The notes under the pieces: model-generated
What the model was told of the DNA's origin: nothing
The model's input: the letters and a program-made list of their open reading frames with translations, nothing else
Databases searched by the model: none
Position numbers and translations under genes: made by a program
In this document: positions 33,710-41,918 of the stretch, piece after piece
How positions within the stretch are numbered: the stretch's first letter is position 1
Layout: every line of letters starts with the position of its first letter
Source of the DNA: Actinophytocola oryzae
GTDB taxonomy: Bacteria; Actinomycetota; Actinomycetes; Mycobacteriales; Pseudonocardiaceae
Assembly: GCF_004364325.1 (NCBI RefSeq)
Contig: NZ_SOCP01000001.1
Span: 186,001 to 250,000 of the forward strand
Length of the DNA: 64,000 nt
Reading direction: 5' to 3'

Positions 33710-34732
33710 ATGCCCCGCAAACCCCTGAAGCTGGTTGCCGCCCTTGTCGTGGCGCTGTCGGCAACGCTCACCCTCACCACCGGAGCCGCGCAGGCCGAGT
33801 CCAACGGGGGCGTCAGAGTGATGCCGCTCGGCGACTCGATCACCGACGGGTTCGGTGTCCCCGGCGCCTACCGCACCGGGCTCTGGCAGCGGTTCGTCAA
33901 CGCCGACTACCGCGTCGACTTCGTCGGGTCCGGGTACAACGGGCCGTCGAACCTCGGTGACCACGACCACGAGGGCCACTCCGGCTGGCGCATCGACCAG
34001 ATCGACGCCGCCGTCGTCGCCTGGCTGCGTACCTACACCCCGCACACCGTCCTGCTGCACATCGGCACCAACGACATCATCCAGAACCGCGACCTGGCCA
34101 ACGCCCCGGCTCGACTGTCCACTGTGGTCGACAAGATCACCGCGACCGCGCCCGACGCCGAGGTCTTCGTCGCCACGCTCATCCCTCTGGGTGACGCCAC
34201 GCAGGAGGCGAACGTGCGTGCCTTCAACGCGGCCGTCCCCGGCATCGTGCAGAGCAAGGTCAACGCGGGCAGGAAGGTCCACCTCGTCGACATGCACTCC
34301 GCGGTCAGCGCGGCCGACCTCTACGACGGCATCCACCCCAGCGCCGCCGGCCACGACAAGATGGCCGCCGCCTGGTACGCCGCACTCCGGGCCGTGCCGG
34401 GCAGCATCGGCAGCCCCGGTGACGATCCCACGCCGCCGACCGGCACCTGCGCCGCGACCTACGCGCTCACCGGGCAGTGGTCCGGCGGCTTCCAGGCTTC
34501 GGTCACCGTGACGGCGGGCTCCTCGCTCACCGGCTGGGCGGTCACGCTGCGGTATGGGAACGGCCAGACCGTCAACCAGGCGTGGAACGCGACCATCACC
34601 CGGACCGGCGACACGTTCACGGCCCGCGACGCCGGCTACAACGGCACCCTCGCGCCGGGTGCCAGGGCGGAGTTCGGCTTCCTCGCCAGCGGCGCGGCCG
34701 AGACCCCGACCCTCACCTGCGCCGCCGCCTGA
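33710..34732 (+). CDS. secreted SGNH/GDSL esterase with CBM2
   Basis: 340 residues. Signal peptide MPRKPLKLVAALVVALSATL to about AAQAES. SGNH hydrolase domain about 35-225: block I VMPLGDSITDGFG (catalytic Ser), block II with Gly in GHSGWRID, block III LLHIGTNDIIQNR (Asn) and block V DLYDGIHPSAAGHDKMA (Asp/His). This arrangement is that of CE3-type acetylxylan esterases. A Pro/Thr linker leads to CBM2 (about 245-340: CAATYALTGQWSGGFQASVT to TPTLTCAAA). Likely deacetylates xylan outside the cell. Confidence 0.92.
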   Translation: MPRKPLKLVAALVVALSATLTLTTGAAQAESNGGVRVMPLGDSITDGFGVPGAYRTGLWQRFVNADYRVDFVGSGYNGPSNLGDHDHEGHSGWRIDQIDAAVVAWLRTYTPHTVLLHIGTNDIIQNRDLANAPARLSTVVDKITATAPDAEVFVATLIPLGDATQEANVRAFNAAVPGIVQSKVNAGRKVHLVDMHSAVSAADLYDGIHPSAAGHDKMAAAWYAALRAVPGSIGSPGDDPTPPTGTCAATYALTGQWSGGFQASVTVTAGSSLTGWAVTLRYGNGQTVNQAWNATITRTGDTFTARDAGYNGTLAPGARAEFGFLASGAAETPTLTCAAA

Positions 34733-34764
34733 CCTGCCCCGCACACAAGGGAGAGGGGACGAGC

Positions 34765-35220
34765 GTGTTCCTGCGCAGAGGACTGCACGCCGCGGCGGCG
34801 GCCCCCGCTCGCCGTCGCGGCGGCGCCTGCCCCGGCCGCGCCGCCGACGAGCTTGCGGTGGTCCTCCGGCGGTGTGCTGATCAGCCCGAGGACCGACGCC
34901 TCGCCCCCGATCGTCTCCGTGCGGGAACCGACCGTGGCGCGCCACGACACCCGTTGGCTCGTCTACCTGACGACGGCCGACACCCGGGGCGCGCGTACCC
35001 GGTGTACCAGCAGGGATCGCCCGCGTTCTCGACGGCGAGCGACCCGACGCAGCCGGACAGGCGGTACTTCCGCTCGTGGACCACCGGCCGCAACGACCAG
35101 ACGCTCGAGATCGGCCCGTGCCGGCCGCGATACCAGGGGATGAATCCGTCCGCCGGCGGCGACTGCTCGCAGCAGCCCCGGCGCCTCGGTCTTCTCACCC
35201 GGACCAACTCGAACTGCTGA
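34765..35220 (+). pseudogene. decayed GH62 alpha-L-arabinofuranosidase
   Basis: GH62-type sequence is recognisable in pieces and in more than one frame: SLRWSSGGVLISPRTDAS and VSVREPTVARHDTRWLVYLT (near 34850-34990, one frame), then VYQQGSPAFSTASDPTQP, YFRSWTTGRN and DQTLEIGPCRPRYQGMNP through QQPRRLGLLTRTNSNC to the stop (second frame). A GH62 catalytic domain is about 300 residues; only about 150 codons remain, so most of the active-site core is deleted and the frame is shifted. GTG 34765 begins a damaged signal peptide. Not expected to be functional. Confidence 0.8.
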
Positions 35221-35237
35221 CCTGGAAGGAAAGCACC

Positions 35238-36611
35238 GTGACCATCAGCAGACGCACGTTCACCCGCGCGGCGGTCGCCGCCGTCGCGGCGGGTGCTGCG
35301 GCAACGACACGGGCGGGCGCGGACACCCGCGCGAACTCCGCCTACCTCATGACCTACTTCACCGAGTCGCCGCAGATGGTGGGCGCCGACTACGGGCTGC
35401 ACCTCGCGGTCAGCAGAGACGGCCTGAACTGGACCCCGCTCAACCAGAACAACCCCGTGGTCACGCCGACCGCGGGCGAGCTCGGCCTGCGCGACCCGTT
35501 CGTGCTCCGCAAGCAGGACGGCACGTTCGTCGTGCTCGCGACCGACCTGCGTGGCACGGACTTCAGCCGGATCAGCCAGTACCTGCACGTGTGGGACTCG
35601 ACGAACCTGACGAGCTTCTCGAACTACCGGCGCATCCGCATGCACACGCTCAACACGCACACCTGGGCGCCGACCGCGTTCTGGGACGCCGCGCGCGGGC
35701 AGTACGGCATCGTCTACTCGGCCAACAACGGCCAGGACGTGTTCATGGTCAACTACACGAGCGACTTCCGGACCGTCAGCTCGCCGCAGGTGTTCTTCAG
35801 CCCCGGTTTCGGCGTGCTCGACGGCGACATCGTGGTCGACGGCGGCACGACCTACCTGTACTACAAGAACCTGGGCAACGGGTACCTGTACGGCGCGCGG
35901 TCCACCACGGCCGCACCCAACAGCTTCACGACTTACACGAGCGGCCTGCGGCAAGGCAACTCGATCGAGGCGCCGCTGCTGCTCAGGACGAACGAGGGCG
36001 GCTGGCGCCTGTGGGGCGACTCGTTCAGCCCCGTGAACAACGACTACTACGCCTGGAGCTCGGGCAACATCACCGCGAACTCGTGGTCGGTGCTCAACCA
36101 GCGCGACTACACCCCGCCGCTGAACGCCAAGCACGGCTCGATGGTCGGCATCACCGACGCCGAGTACAGCGCGGTCGTGAGCCGGTGGGGGAGCCCGGGC
36201 TGGGTGCGGCTCAAGTCGTCGAACTACCCGGACCGGTTCGTGCGGCACGCCGACAACGTCGGCAGGCTCGACGCCTACCCGTTCGACCCGTACCAGGACC
36301 AGCTGTGGCGCATGGTCGCGGGCCTCGCCGACTCGTCGGGTGTGTCGTTCCAGTCGGTGAACTACCCGGACCGCTACCTGCGGCACTACGACTACGCGAT
36401 CCGCCTGGACGTGAACGACAACACGGCGGCCTTCCGCGGCGACGCGACCTTCACCAGGGTGGCCGGTCTCGCCGACTCGTCGTGGACGTCCTTCCGCTCC
36501 TACAACTATCCGGACCGTTACCTCCGCCACGCCGACTTCCTGCTCCGCGTGGACCCCGTCGGCACCGCGGCGACCGACCGCCAGGACGCGACGTTCCGCG
36601 TCACGTCGTAG
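35238..36611 (+). CDS. secreted GH43-like arabinan/xylan hydrolase with AbfB (CBM42) domain
   Basis: 457 residues from GTG 35238, after GGAAGG. N-terminus VTISRRTFTRAAVAAVAAGA carries a twin-arginine (SRRTF) export signal. A five-bladed-propeller GH43-type domain follows, about 35-310: AYLMTYFTESPQMVGADYGL, LGLRDPFVLRKQDGTFVVLA, NTHTWAPTAFWDAARGQYGI, VLDGDIVVDGGTTYLYYKNL, IEAPLLLRTNEGGWRLWGDS. The C-terminal AbfB beta-trefoil has three repeats of SxNYPDRFVRHAD / VNYPDRYLRHYD / YNYPDRYLRHAD and binds arabinose side chains. Sits directly after the GH62 wreck. Confidence 0.88.
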   Translation: MTISRRTFTRAAVAAVAAGAAATTRAGADTRANSAYLMTYFTESPQMVGADYGLHLAVSRDGLNWTPLNQNNPVVTPTAGELGLRDPFVLRKQDGTFVVLATDLRGTDFSRISQYLHVWDSTNLTSFSNYRRIRMHTLNTHTWAPTAFWDAARGQYGIVYSANNGQDVFMVNYTSDFRTVSSPQVFFSPGFGVLDGDIVVDGGTTYLYYKNLGNGYLYGARSTTAAPNSFTTYTSGLRQGNSIEAPLLLRTNEGGWRLWGDSFSPVNNDYYAWSSGNITANSWSVLNQRDYTPPLNAKHGSMVGITDAEYSAVVSRWGSPGWVRLKSSNYPDRFVRHADNVGRLDAYPFDPYQDQLWRMVAGLADSSGVSFQSVNYPDRYLRHYDYAIRLDVNDNTAAFRGDATFTRVAGLADSSWTSFRSYNYPDRYLRHADFLLRVDPVGTAATDRQDATFRVTS

Positions 36612-36665
36612 TCCCGGTGCTGTCACTGCCGGTCAGGGCGGGTCATACGGGCTGTCGCGACCCGG

Positions 36666-36686
36666 CCGGAAGGCGACTCCTTCCGG
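36666..36686 (+). terminator. stem-loop after the GH43 gene
   Basis: CCGGAAGG-CGACT-CCTTCCGG, perfect 8-bp arms, 55 nt past the stop at 36611. Confidence 0.7.
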
Positions 36687-36690
36687 GTGA

Positions 36691-36726
36691 TGCACGTGCA
36701 TATGCCTTCTGCAAATTGCACATGCA
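36691..36726. promoter_or_regulatory. paired TGCAC palindromes, candidate operator
   Basis: TGCACGTGCA (36691-36700, perfect palindrome) and TGCACATGCA (36717-36726), centres 26 bp apart in a short AT-rich island. Located 66-101 bp upstream of the small gene at 36792. Confidence 0.45.
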
Positions 36727-36791
36727 TTCTACAGTCACCTTCCGTGGTGGAAAACACGACTCTCCTGGGTCCCCAAAGTGACAGAAGTGAC

Positions 36792-37085
36792 GTGAACGCG
36801 AGACGGGTGCTGCGCGACGCCGTGCGGTTCGCCCAGGACCACGTCTTACACCGCGGGTGCGACCTCGCGAACGTCAACGAGGCACTCGCGCACCTGTTCG
36901 TCACGGTGATTCCGGTGTTCGACCGGCTGAAGGCGATGGCGGCGGTCGCGCCGACCGGTCCCGTGGCGCTCGTGCTCGGGCACCTGCGCACCGCGTTCGG
37001 CAGTGCCACCCGTGGCCTTCCGGAGCCCGCGGTGGCCTCCATGATCACCGCGGCGGCGACGTCGTTCCGGCTCGACGAGGACTGA
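36792..37085 (+). CDS. small hypothetical protein
   Basis: 97 residues if GTG 36792 is the start; an ATG at 36687 in the same frame would put the palindromes inside the gene, which seems less likely. Helical composition (RRVLRDAVRFAQDHVLHRGC, VNEALAHLFVTVIPVFDRLK, VALVLGHLRTAFGSATRGLP). No signal peptide, TM or domain that I recognise. GC-rich third positions support coding. Confidence 0.5.
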   Translation: MNARRVLRDAVRFAQDHVLHRGCDLANVNEALAHLFVTVIPVFDRLKAMAAVAPTGPVALVLGHLRTAFGSATRGLPEPAVASMITAAATSFRLDED

Positions 37086-37149
37086 TCCCGCGCGGCACGG
37101 GCCGATCGTGTTCACTCGATGTTCCGTGAACCCGATCGGAAAGGCCGTG

Positions 37150-37578
37150 ATGAGCACCGACGCCGGCTCCCTGACCGCCGACGACCTCGACTTCCTCGGC
37201 CGTCCCCTGCACGGGTTCCTGTCCGTGGCCGCGGGACCGGTCCCGGCGCAGCCCCGGCCCGTCTGGTTCGAGGCCACCGACGAGGGCACCGTCCAGCTGT
37301 TCACCGGCCCGGACACGCTCAAGGTCCGCCGCCTGCGCCGCGACCCCCGGGCCTCGATCGTCGTCGCCGCCCCGGTCGGTGAACGCGAGCGCTGGGTGTC
37401 GGTCGCGGGCGCCGTCACGGTCGAGCCCGACGGGGCCCACGACCTTGCCTCGCGCCTGGCCGCCCGCTACTGGGACCTCGACGACCCGACCCGCGCCGCC
37501 GACCTCGCCGAGATCCTGGCGCAGGACCAGGTCCGCCTGGTTCTCCGACCGGACACCGTGAGCCGCTACCGGTACTGA
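37150..37578 (+). CDS. pyridoxamine-5'-phosphate-oxidase-fold (PPOX) flavin/F420 protein
   Basis: 142 residues from the ATG at 37150. Split-barrel PPOX fold: LDFLGRPLHGFLSVAAGPVP, QPRPVWFEATDEGTVQLFTG, TLKVRRLRRDPRASIVVAAP, WVSVAGAVTVEPDGAHDLAS, RLVLRPDTVSRYRY. This actinobacterial class usually binds F420 or FMN and reduces small molecules. Stand-alone, convergent with the TetR gene 4 bp away. Confidence 0.88.
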   Translation: MSTDAGSLTADDLDFLGRPLHGFLSVAAGPVPAQPRPVWFEATDEGTVQLFTGPDTLKVRRLRRDPRASIVVAAPVGERERWVSVAGAVTVEPDGAHDLASRLAARYWDLDDPTRAADLAEILAQDQVRLVLRPDTVSRYRY

Positions 37579-37582
37579 CCGC

Positions 37583-38287
37583 TCAGCGACCCAGCCGGGC
37601 CGCGAGCCCGTCGAGCACGCAGTCCAGGCCGAACGCGAACTCGACGTCCGGGTCGGGTTCCTCGGCCTCGACGACCCGGCGGGCGAGCATGGGGTGTTCG
37701 CCCGCCGCGAGCACCTCGGTGATGTAGGGGCCGACGCTGTGCTGCCACTGCTCCTCGGTCATCCCCGTGCGCTGCTCCGCGCGTCGAAGGGCCAGCTGGG
37801 TGGCGACCGAGCCCAGCACGTACGCGTGCACGGCGCCGAGCGCACGCGAGGCGAGCGTGATGTCCGGCGTCAGCGCGACGGCGGCACGCAGCGCGGACTC
37901 CGACCGCCGCAACGAGTTCGGGCCGAGCGCGGGTCTGCCCGTCAGCTCGCCCGCCAGCCACGGGTGCCGCAACAGCGTCGCGCGCGACGCGTGCGCGACC
38001 GCGCTCAGGCCGGCCCGCCAGTCCTGTGTGGACTCCGGCAGGGGGTTCTCGCCGTGCGCGGCGTCGATCATCAGGTCCACCAGCTCGTCGCGGTTGGTGA
38101 TGTACCGGTAGAGCGAGGCGGTCCCGGAACCGAGGTCGCCCGCGACCCGCCGCATCGACACCGCCGCCAGTCCCTCCGCGTCCGCCACGGCCAGCGCGGC
38201 GGCCACGTACTGGTCCACCCCGGGGGCGCGTCTGCGTGGTTCGGGGCGCGGCCGTGTCCAGACCGACGAGGGAGCGGGTTCGGTCAT
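37583..38287 (-). CDS. TetR-family repressor
   Basis: 234 residues from the ATG at 38287. N-terminal helix-turn-helix about 25-75: VDQYVAAALAVADAEGLAAV, SMRRVAGDLGSGTASLYRYI, TNRDELVDLMID. Ligand domain with GMTEEQWQHSVGPYITEVLA follows, of the TetR_C-type seen in antibiotic and polyketide resistance regulators. Divergent from the flavin monooxygenase at 38344; the 19-bp perfect inverted repeat between them is the likely operator, giving autoregulation and control of the oxygenase. Confidence 0.92.
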   Translation of the reverse strand: MTEPAPSSVWTRPRPEPRRRAPGVDQYVAAALAVADAEGLAAVSMRRVAGDLGSGTASLYRYITNRDELVDLMIDAAHGENPLPESTQDWRAGLSAVAHASRATLLRHPWLAGELTGRPALGPNSLRRSESALRAAVALTPDITLASRALGAVHAYVLGSVATQLALRRAEQRTGMTEEQWQHSVGPYITEVLAAGEHPMLARRVVEAEEPDPDVEFAFGLDCVLDGLAARLGR

Positions 38288-38326
38288 CGGGGCGGTTCCT
38301 TTCCTCGTTGACCGGCATCCTAGCTT

Positions 38327-38345
38327 ATGGCTACGGTGTAGCCAT
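38327..38345. promoter_or_regulatory. TetR operator overlapping the monooxygenase start
   Basis: ATGGCTAC-GGT-GTAGCCAT, perfect 8-bp arms and 3-bp centre. The right arm contains the first two bases of the ATG at 38344, and the site lies 40 bp from the TetR start, so bound repressor would block the oxygenase and probably its own promoter. Confidence 0.75.
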
Positions 38346-39924
38346 GACGGAAACAGCGTATCCAAGAGTGCTCGTGGTCGGTGGCGGCAGTGTCGGGCTG
38401 CTCACCACGGCACTGCTCACCCACCACGGCGTGCCCGCGGTGCTGGTCGAACGCCGCTCCGGTCCGTCGGTCCACCCGCGTGCCACCGGCATCGGGGCAC
38501 GCACCGTCGAGATCCTCCGCGAGCTGGGGCTCGATGCCGCCGTGGACGCCGTCGCGGTCGACCTCAGGGGCAAGGCGGGCAAGGCGGTCGCGCGGACCGT
38601 CGTCGAGATGGGCGCCGGCGACGTCGTGACCGTGCCCATGCCGACCCCGGCCGCCGACGAGTTCGACGTGACACCGTTCAGGCTGCGCGGCGTCTGCGCA
38701 CAGGACCGGCTCGACGCCGTCGTGGCCGCCGACCTCGCGCGCCGCGGCGCGGACCTGCGCTGGTCGACCCGCCTGGTCGGCATCACGCAGGACGCGTCCG
38801 GGGTCGACGTCGAACTGGAGGGACCCGAGGGCCGCTCCGCGCTGCGGTGCGCGCACGTGGTCGCCGCCGACGGCACGCACAGCACCGTGCGGACCGCACT
38901 CGGCGTCGGCATCACCGGTCCGGGCGACCTCGGCAAGTCGATGATCAACATCCTGTTCCGCGCCGACCTCCGGCCACACCTGCGCGGCACGTCCTTCGCC
39001 ACCTGCACCATCACCACGCCGGAGGCACCCGGCCTGCTGGCCACGGTGGACGGCGAGGAGAACTGGGTCTTCCACGTGGCCTGCGACGTCGACGCGGGCG
39101 AACGCCCGGAGGACTTCACGCCGGAGCGCTGCGCCGCGATCGTGCGGACGGCGGTCGGCGACCCCGGCCTCGACGTCGAGGTGCGCAGCGTGCTCTCCTG
39201 GCGCCCCCGCAGTGCGGCGGCCGAGAAGTTCGCCGTCGGGCGCGTGTTCCTCGTCGGCGACGCCGCGCACACCGTGTCGCCCCTCGGTGCGTTCGGCCTC
39301 AACACCGGCGTCGCCGACGCGCACAACCTGGCGTGGAAGCTCGCCGCCGTCCACCACGGCGAGGCGGGCACCGGCCTGCTCGACACCTACGCGCGGGAAC
39401 GCGAACCGGTCGCCGCGGCGACGCTGGACCAGGCGATGCGCCGGGCCGCCGACCCGGCACTGCACTGGGGCCGCGGCCCGGAGGCCGACGCGGCACGGGC
39501 GGCGGCGGGGGTGTGGGCGGCACCGGTCGTGCACCTCGGCCAGCGGTACGACTCGGCCGCCGTCGTCGACCCTCGGCCGGCGCCCCCGTCCACAGTGGAC
39601 CTGGCGGCGGCACTGGACGGTTCACCGGGTTCGCGGGTGCCCCACGCGTGGGTCGACGGGGTCTCGACCCTCGACCTGGTGGCGTCCCGGTGGACCCTGC
39701 TGGTGGGCACCGAGGGCGAACGCTGGCTCACCGCGGCGGCGGAGGTCGGACTTCCCGCGCACCGCGTCGACGTCCCGTGGCTCTCGGCGCACGGCGCGAT
39801 GCTCGTCCGTCCGGACGGGATCGTCGCGATGCGGACCACGACCGCCACCCCGGACCCGGCGCGGTTCCTCACCGAGGTCCTGGACCGGGTACTGGCCAGG
39901 CCGGTACCGGTGCCCAGCACGTGA
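38344..39924 (+). CDS. FAD-dependent aromatic monooxygenase (PHBH class)
   Basis: 526 residues. Rossmann motif VLVVGGGSVGLLTTALLTHH (about 8-27), the HPRATGIGARTVEILRELGL motif, the DG motif VVAADGTHSTVRTALG (about 178) and the GD motif GRVFLVGDAAHTVSPLGAFG with LNTGVADAHNLAWKL. The C-terminal thioredoxin-like domain (about 420-520, SRWTLLVGTEGERWLTAAAE) is typical of polyketide hydroxylases and related drug-modifying oxygenases. It hydroxylates an aromatic substrate using NAD(P)H. Pairing with a divergent TetR suggests inducible detoxification; substrate unknown. Confidence 0.93.
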   Translation: MTETAYPRVLVVGGGSVGLLTTALLTHHGVPAVLVERRSGPSVHPRATGIGARTVEILRELGLDAAVDAVAVDLRGKAGKAVARTVVEMGAGDVVTVPMPTPAADEFDVTPFRLRGVCAQDRLDAVVAADLARRGADLRWSTRLVGITQDASGVDVELEGPEGRSALRCAHVVAADGTHSTVRTALGVGITGPGDLGKSMINILFRADLRPHLRGTSFATCTITTPEAPGLLATVDGEENWVFHVACDVDAGERPEDFTPERCAAIVRTAVGDPGLDVEVRSVLSWRPRSAAAEKFAVGRVFLVGDAAHTVSPLGAFGLNTGVADAHNLAWKLAAVHHGEAGTGLLDTYAREREPVAAATLDQAMRRAADPALHWGRGPEADAARAAAGVWAAPVVHLGQRYDSAAVVDPRPAPPSTVDLAAALDGSPGSRVPHAWVDGVSTLDLVASRWTLLVGTEGERWLTAAAEVGLPAHRVDVPWLSAHGAMLVRPDGIVAMRTTTATPDPARFLTEVLDRVLARPVPVPST

Positions 39925-39930
39925 AAAGCA

Positions 39931-40575
39931 CTAGTCGTGCGCCCGGGTGCGTAGTTCGGCCGCGAGCGCGGCCGCCTGCGTGCGGCGTTGCATGCCGAGC
40001 TTGCTGAGCAGGCGTGAGACGTAGTTCTTGATGGTCTTCTCCGCGAGGAACAGCTTCTCGCCGATCTGGCGGTTGGTGAGACCCTCGCCGATGAGGTCGA
40101 ACACGGCACGTTCCTGGTGGGTCAGCTCGCGGAGCGGGGCCCGGACCGAGCGTTCGCGGTGCAGCCGGCTCATCAGGGCCGCCGTGGTGCGGGGGTCGAT
40201 CAGCGTGCCGCCCGCGCCGACCGTGCGGACGGCGGTGACCAGGTCGAACCCGAGCACCTCCTTCAGCACGAACCCGGACGCGCCTGCCATGACCGCGTCG
40301 AACAGGGCCTCGTCGTCGGCGTAGGAGGTGAGCATCAGGCACGCCAGGTTCGGGGTCGCGGACCGCAGCTCCCGGCACAGCTCGATGCCGCTGCCGTCGG
40401 GCATCCGCACGTCGAGCACGGCGACGTCCGGGCGCACCTGCGCCGCTCTGGTCAGCGCGTCCGCGACGCAGGACGCCTCGCCGACCACCTCGAGGTCGTC
40501 CACGTCGCCGATGATCTCCGCGAGTCCCCTGCGCACGATCTCGTGGTCGTCGACCAGCAACACGCGTACGGTCAT
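39931..40575 (-). CDS. NarL/FixJ-family response regulator, DevR/DosR-like
   Basis: 214 residues. Receiver: VRVLLVDDHEIVRRGL, phosphoacceptor VAVLDVRMPDGSGIEL, switch CLMLTSYADD, lysine GFVLKEVLG. LuxR-type HTH: ELTHQERAVFDLIGEGLTNR, QIGEKLFLAEKTIKNYVSRL, LSKLGMQRRTQAAALAAEL. The FLAEKTIKNYVSRLLSKLGM and RRTQAA blocks are those of mycobacterial DevR (DosR). No sensor kinase adjoins it, so it is an orphan here. Regulon not evident; convergent with the oxygenase gene. Confidence 0.93.
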   Translation of the reverse strand: MTVRVLLVDDHEIVRRGLAEIIGDVDDLEVVGEASCVADALTRAAQVRPDVAVLDVRMPDGSGIELCRELRSATPNLACLMLTSYADDEALFDAVMAGASGFVLKEVLGFDLVTAVRTVGAGGTLIDPRTTAALMSRLHRERSVRAPLRELTHQERAVFDLIGEGLTNRQIGEKLFLAEKTIKNYVSRLLSKLGMQRRTQAAALAAELRTRAHD

Positions 40576-40687
40576 CGCCGCCTCCTCGTCGCCACCGCAA
40601 CAGTAAGCCCCCGGGAATCACCCGTTCCCCGGGGTGTGCGCGATGATGGCCGACGACGGCACTGTCCGCGACCCGAACGGACGCCGG

Positions 40688-41848
40688 TCAGCGGGTGCCC
40701 GACAGCGCCTCGGCTTCCGCGTCGTAGCCGAAGAGGGCCGCCTGGGCGCGGAGGTTGGCCTCGCCGTCGTCCGGCCCTCGCTCGTCGTCGGACAGGTGGA
40801 ACTGCTGCTGGTTGCTGCGTGAGCGCAGCTGGACGTCGCTGGTGCGGGGGCGGCGGAACGACTCGTAGCGCAGCAACGCCTCGGGCACGGTGTCCCGGTT
40901 CGTGTCCCGCAGGCACGCGGCCAGCACGAACGCGTCCTCGACCGCCTGGTTGGCGCCCTGCGCGGCGAAGGGCAGCATCGGGTGGGCGGCGTCGCCGACC
41001 AGCGTGACCCGCGCACCGCTCCACGTGTCGAGCGGGTCGCGGTCGTGGAGCGCCCACTGGTTCACCGCGTCGGCCGCGGTCAGCAGCGCGTGCACGTCCT
41101 CGTGCCAGCCCCGGTAGCCGGTGCGCAGGTCGTCGATGCTGCCCGGTGCGGTCCACGACTCGGTGGCCCAGCCGTCGGTCGGCGCGGTGGCGCCGAAGCT
41201 GATCAGCTCGCCGCCCGCGACCGGGTAGGACACGCAGTGCCTGCCGGGACCCACCCACAGCATGACCTTCGGGTCCGCGGCGAGCCGCGGGACGCGCTCC
41301 GCGGGCACGAGACCACGGAAGATCGACTGGCCGGAGTAGCGGGGGTGGTCGTCGGCGAGGAGCCGCCGCGCGACGGAGTGGATGCCGTCGGCGCCGATGA
41401 CCAGGTCCGCGGTGACCGCGCTGCCGTCGGCGAACCGGACCTCGGCGCCGTCCGCCGTCTCGTGCACGGCGACGCAGCGGTGGCCGAGCACGAGTGACTC
41501 GGCGGGCAGCAGGTCACGCAGGAGGCGGTGCAGGTCGGCGCGGTGGAAGGTGTAGTAGGGCGCGCCGAAGCGGTCGAGGCAGGCCTGGCCGAGCACGGTC
41601 GTGCCGAGCACGTCGCCGTCGTCCCACCGGTGCATCTCGATGGCCTCGGGCGCGACACCCCGGTCCTCGAGGTGGATCGACCCGAGACGCTGGAGCAGCC
41701 GGGTCGCGTTGGGCGCCAGCTGGATGCCCGCACCCACCTCACCCAGCTCGCCCGTCTGTTCGTAGACGGTGCACGGGACACCGGCGCGGGCGAGCGCCGC
41801 GGCAGTGGTGAGTCCGGCGATCCCCGCGCCGACGACGACGATGTTCAT
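40688..41848 (-). CDS. FAD-dependent monooxygenase, salicylate/3-hydroxybenzoate hydroxylase-like
   Basis: 386 residues. NIVVVGAGIAGLTTAAALAR (FAD ADP-binding), EVGAGIQLAPNATRLLQRLG, DG motif LVIGADGIHSVARRLL, GD motif RVTLVGDAAHPMLPFAAQGA followed by NQAVEDAFVLAACL. Single-component flavin hydroxylase of the salicylate 1-hydroxylase / 3-hydroxybenzoate 6-hydroxylase type. Lies between the DevR-like gene and the uronate dehydrogenase-like gene, same strand as both, 70 bp from the latter. Confidence 0.9.
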   Translation of the reverse strand: MNIVVVGAGIAGLTTAAALARAGVPCTVYEQTGELGEVGAGIQLAPNATRLLQRLGSIHLEDRGVAPEAIEMHRWDDGDVLGTTVLGQACLDRFGAPYYTFHRADLHRLLRDLLPAESLVLGHRCVAVHETADGAEVRFADGSAVTADLVIGADGIHSVARRLLADDHPRYSGQSIFRGLVPAERVPRLAADPKVMLWVGPGRHCVSYPVAGGELISFGATAPTDGWATESWTAPGSIDDLRTGYRGWHEDVHALLTAADAVNQWALHDRDPLDTWSGARVTLVGDAAHPMLPFAAQGANQAVEDAFVLAACLRDTNRDTVPEALLRYESFRRPRTSDVQLRSRSNQQQFHLSDDERGPDDGEANLRAQAALFGYDAEAEALSGTR

Positions 41849-41918
41849 GATGACCCCCTCGTTCCTGCTGCGAGCGCATCATACGTAGTACGTGCTGGTC
41901 CAGGGCCTGACGAGAGAA

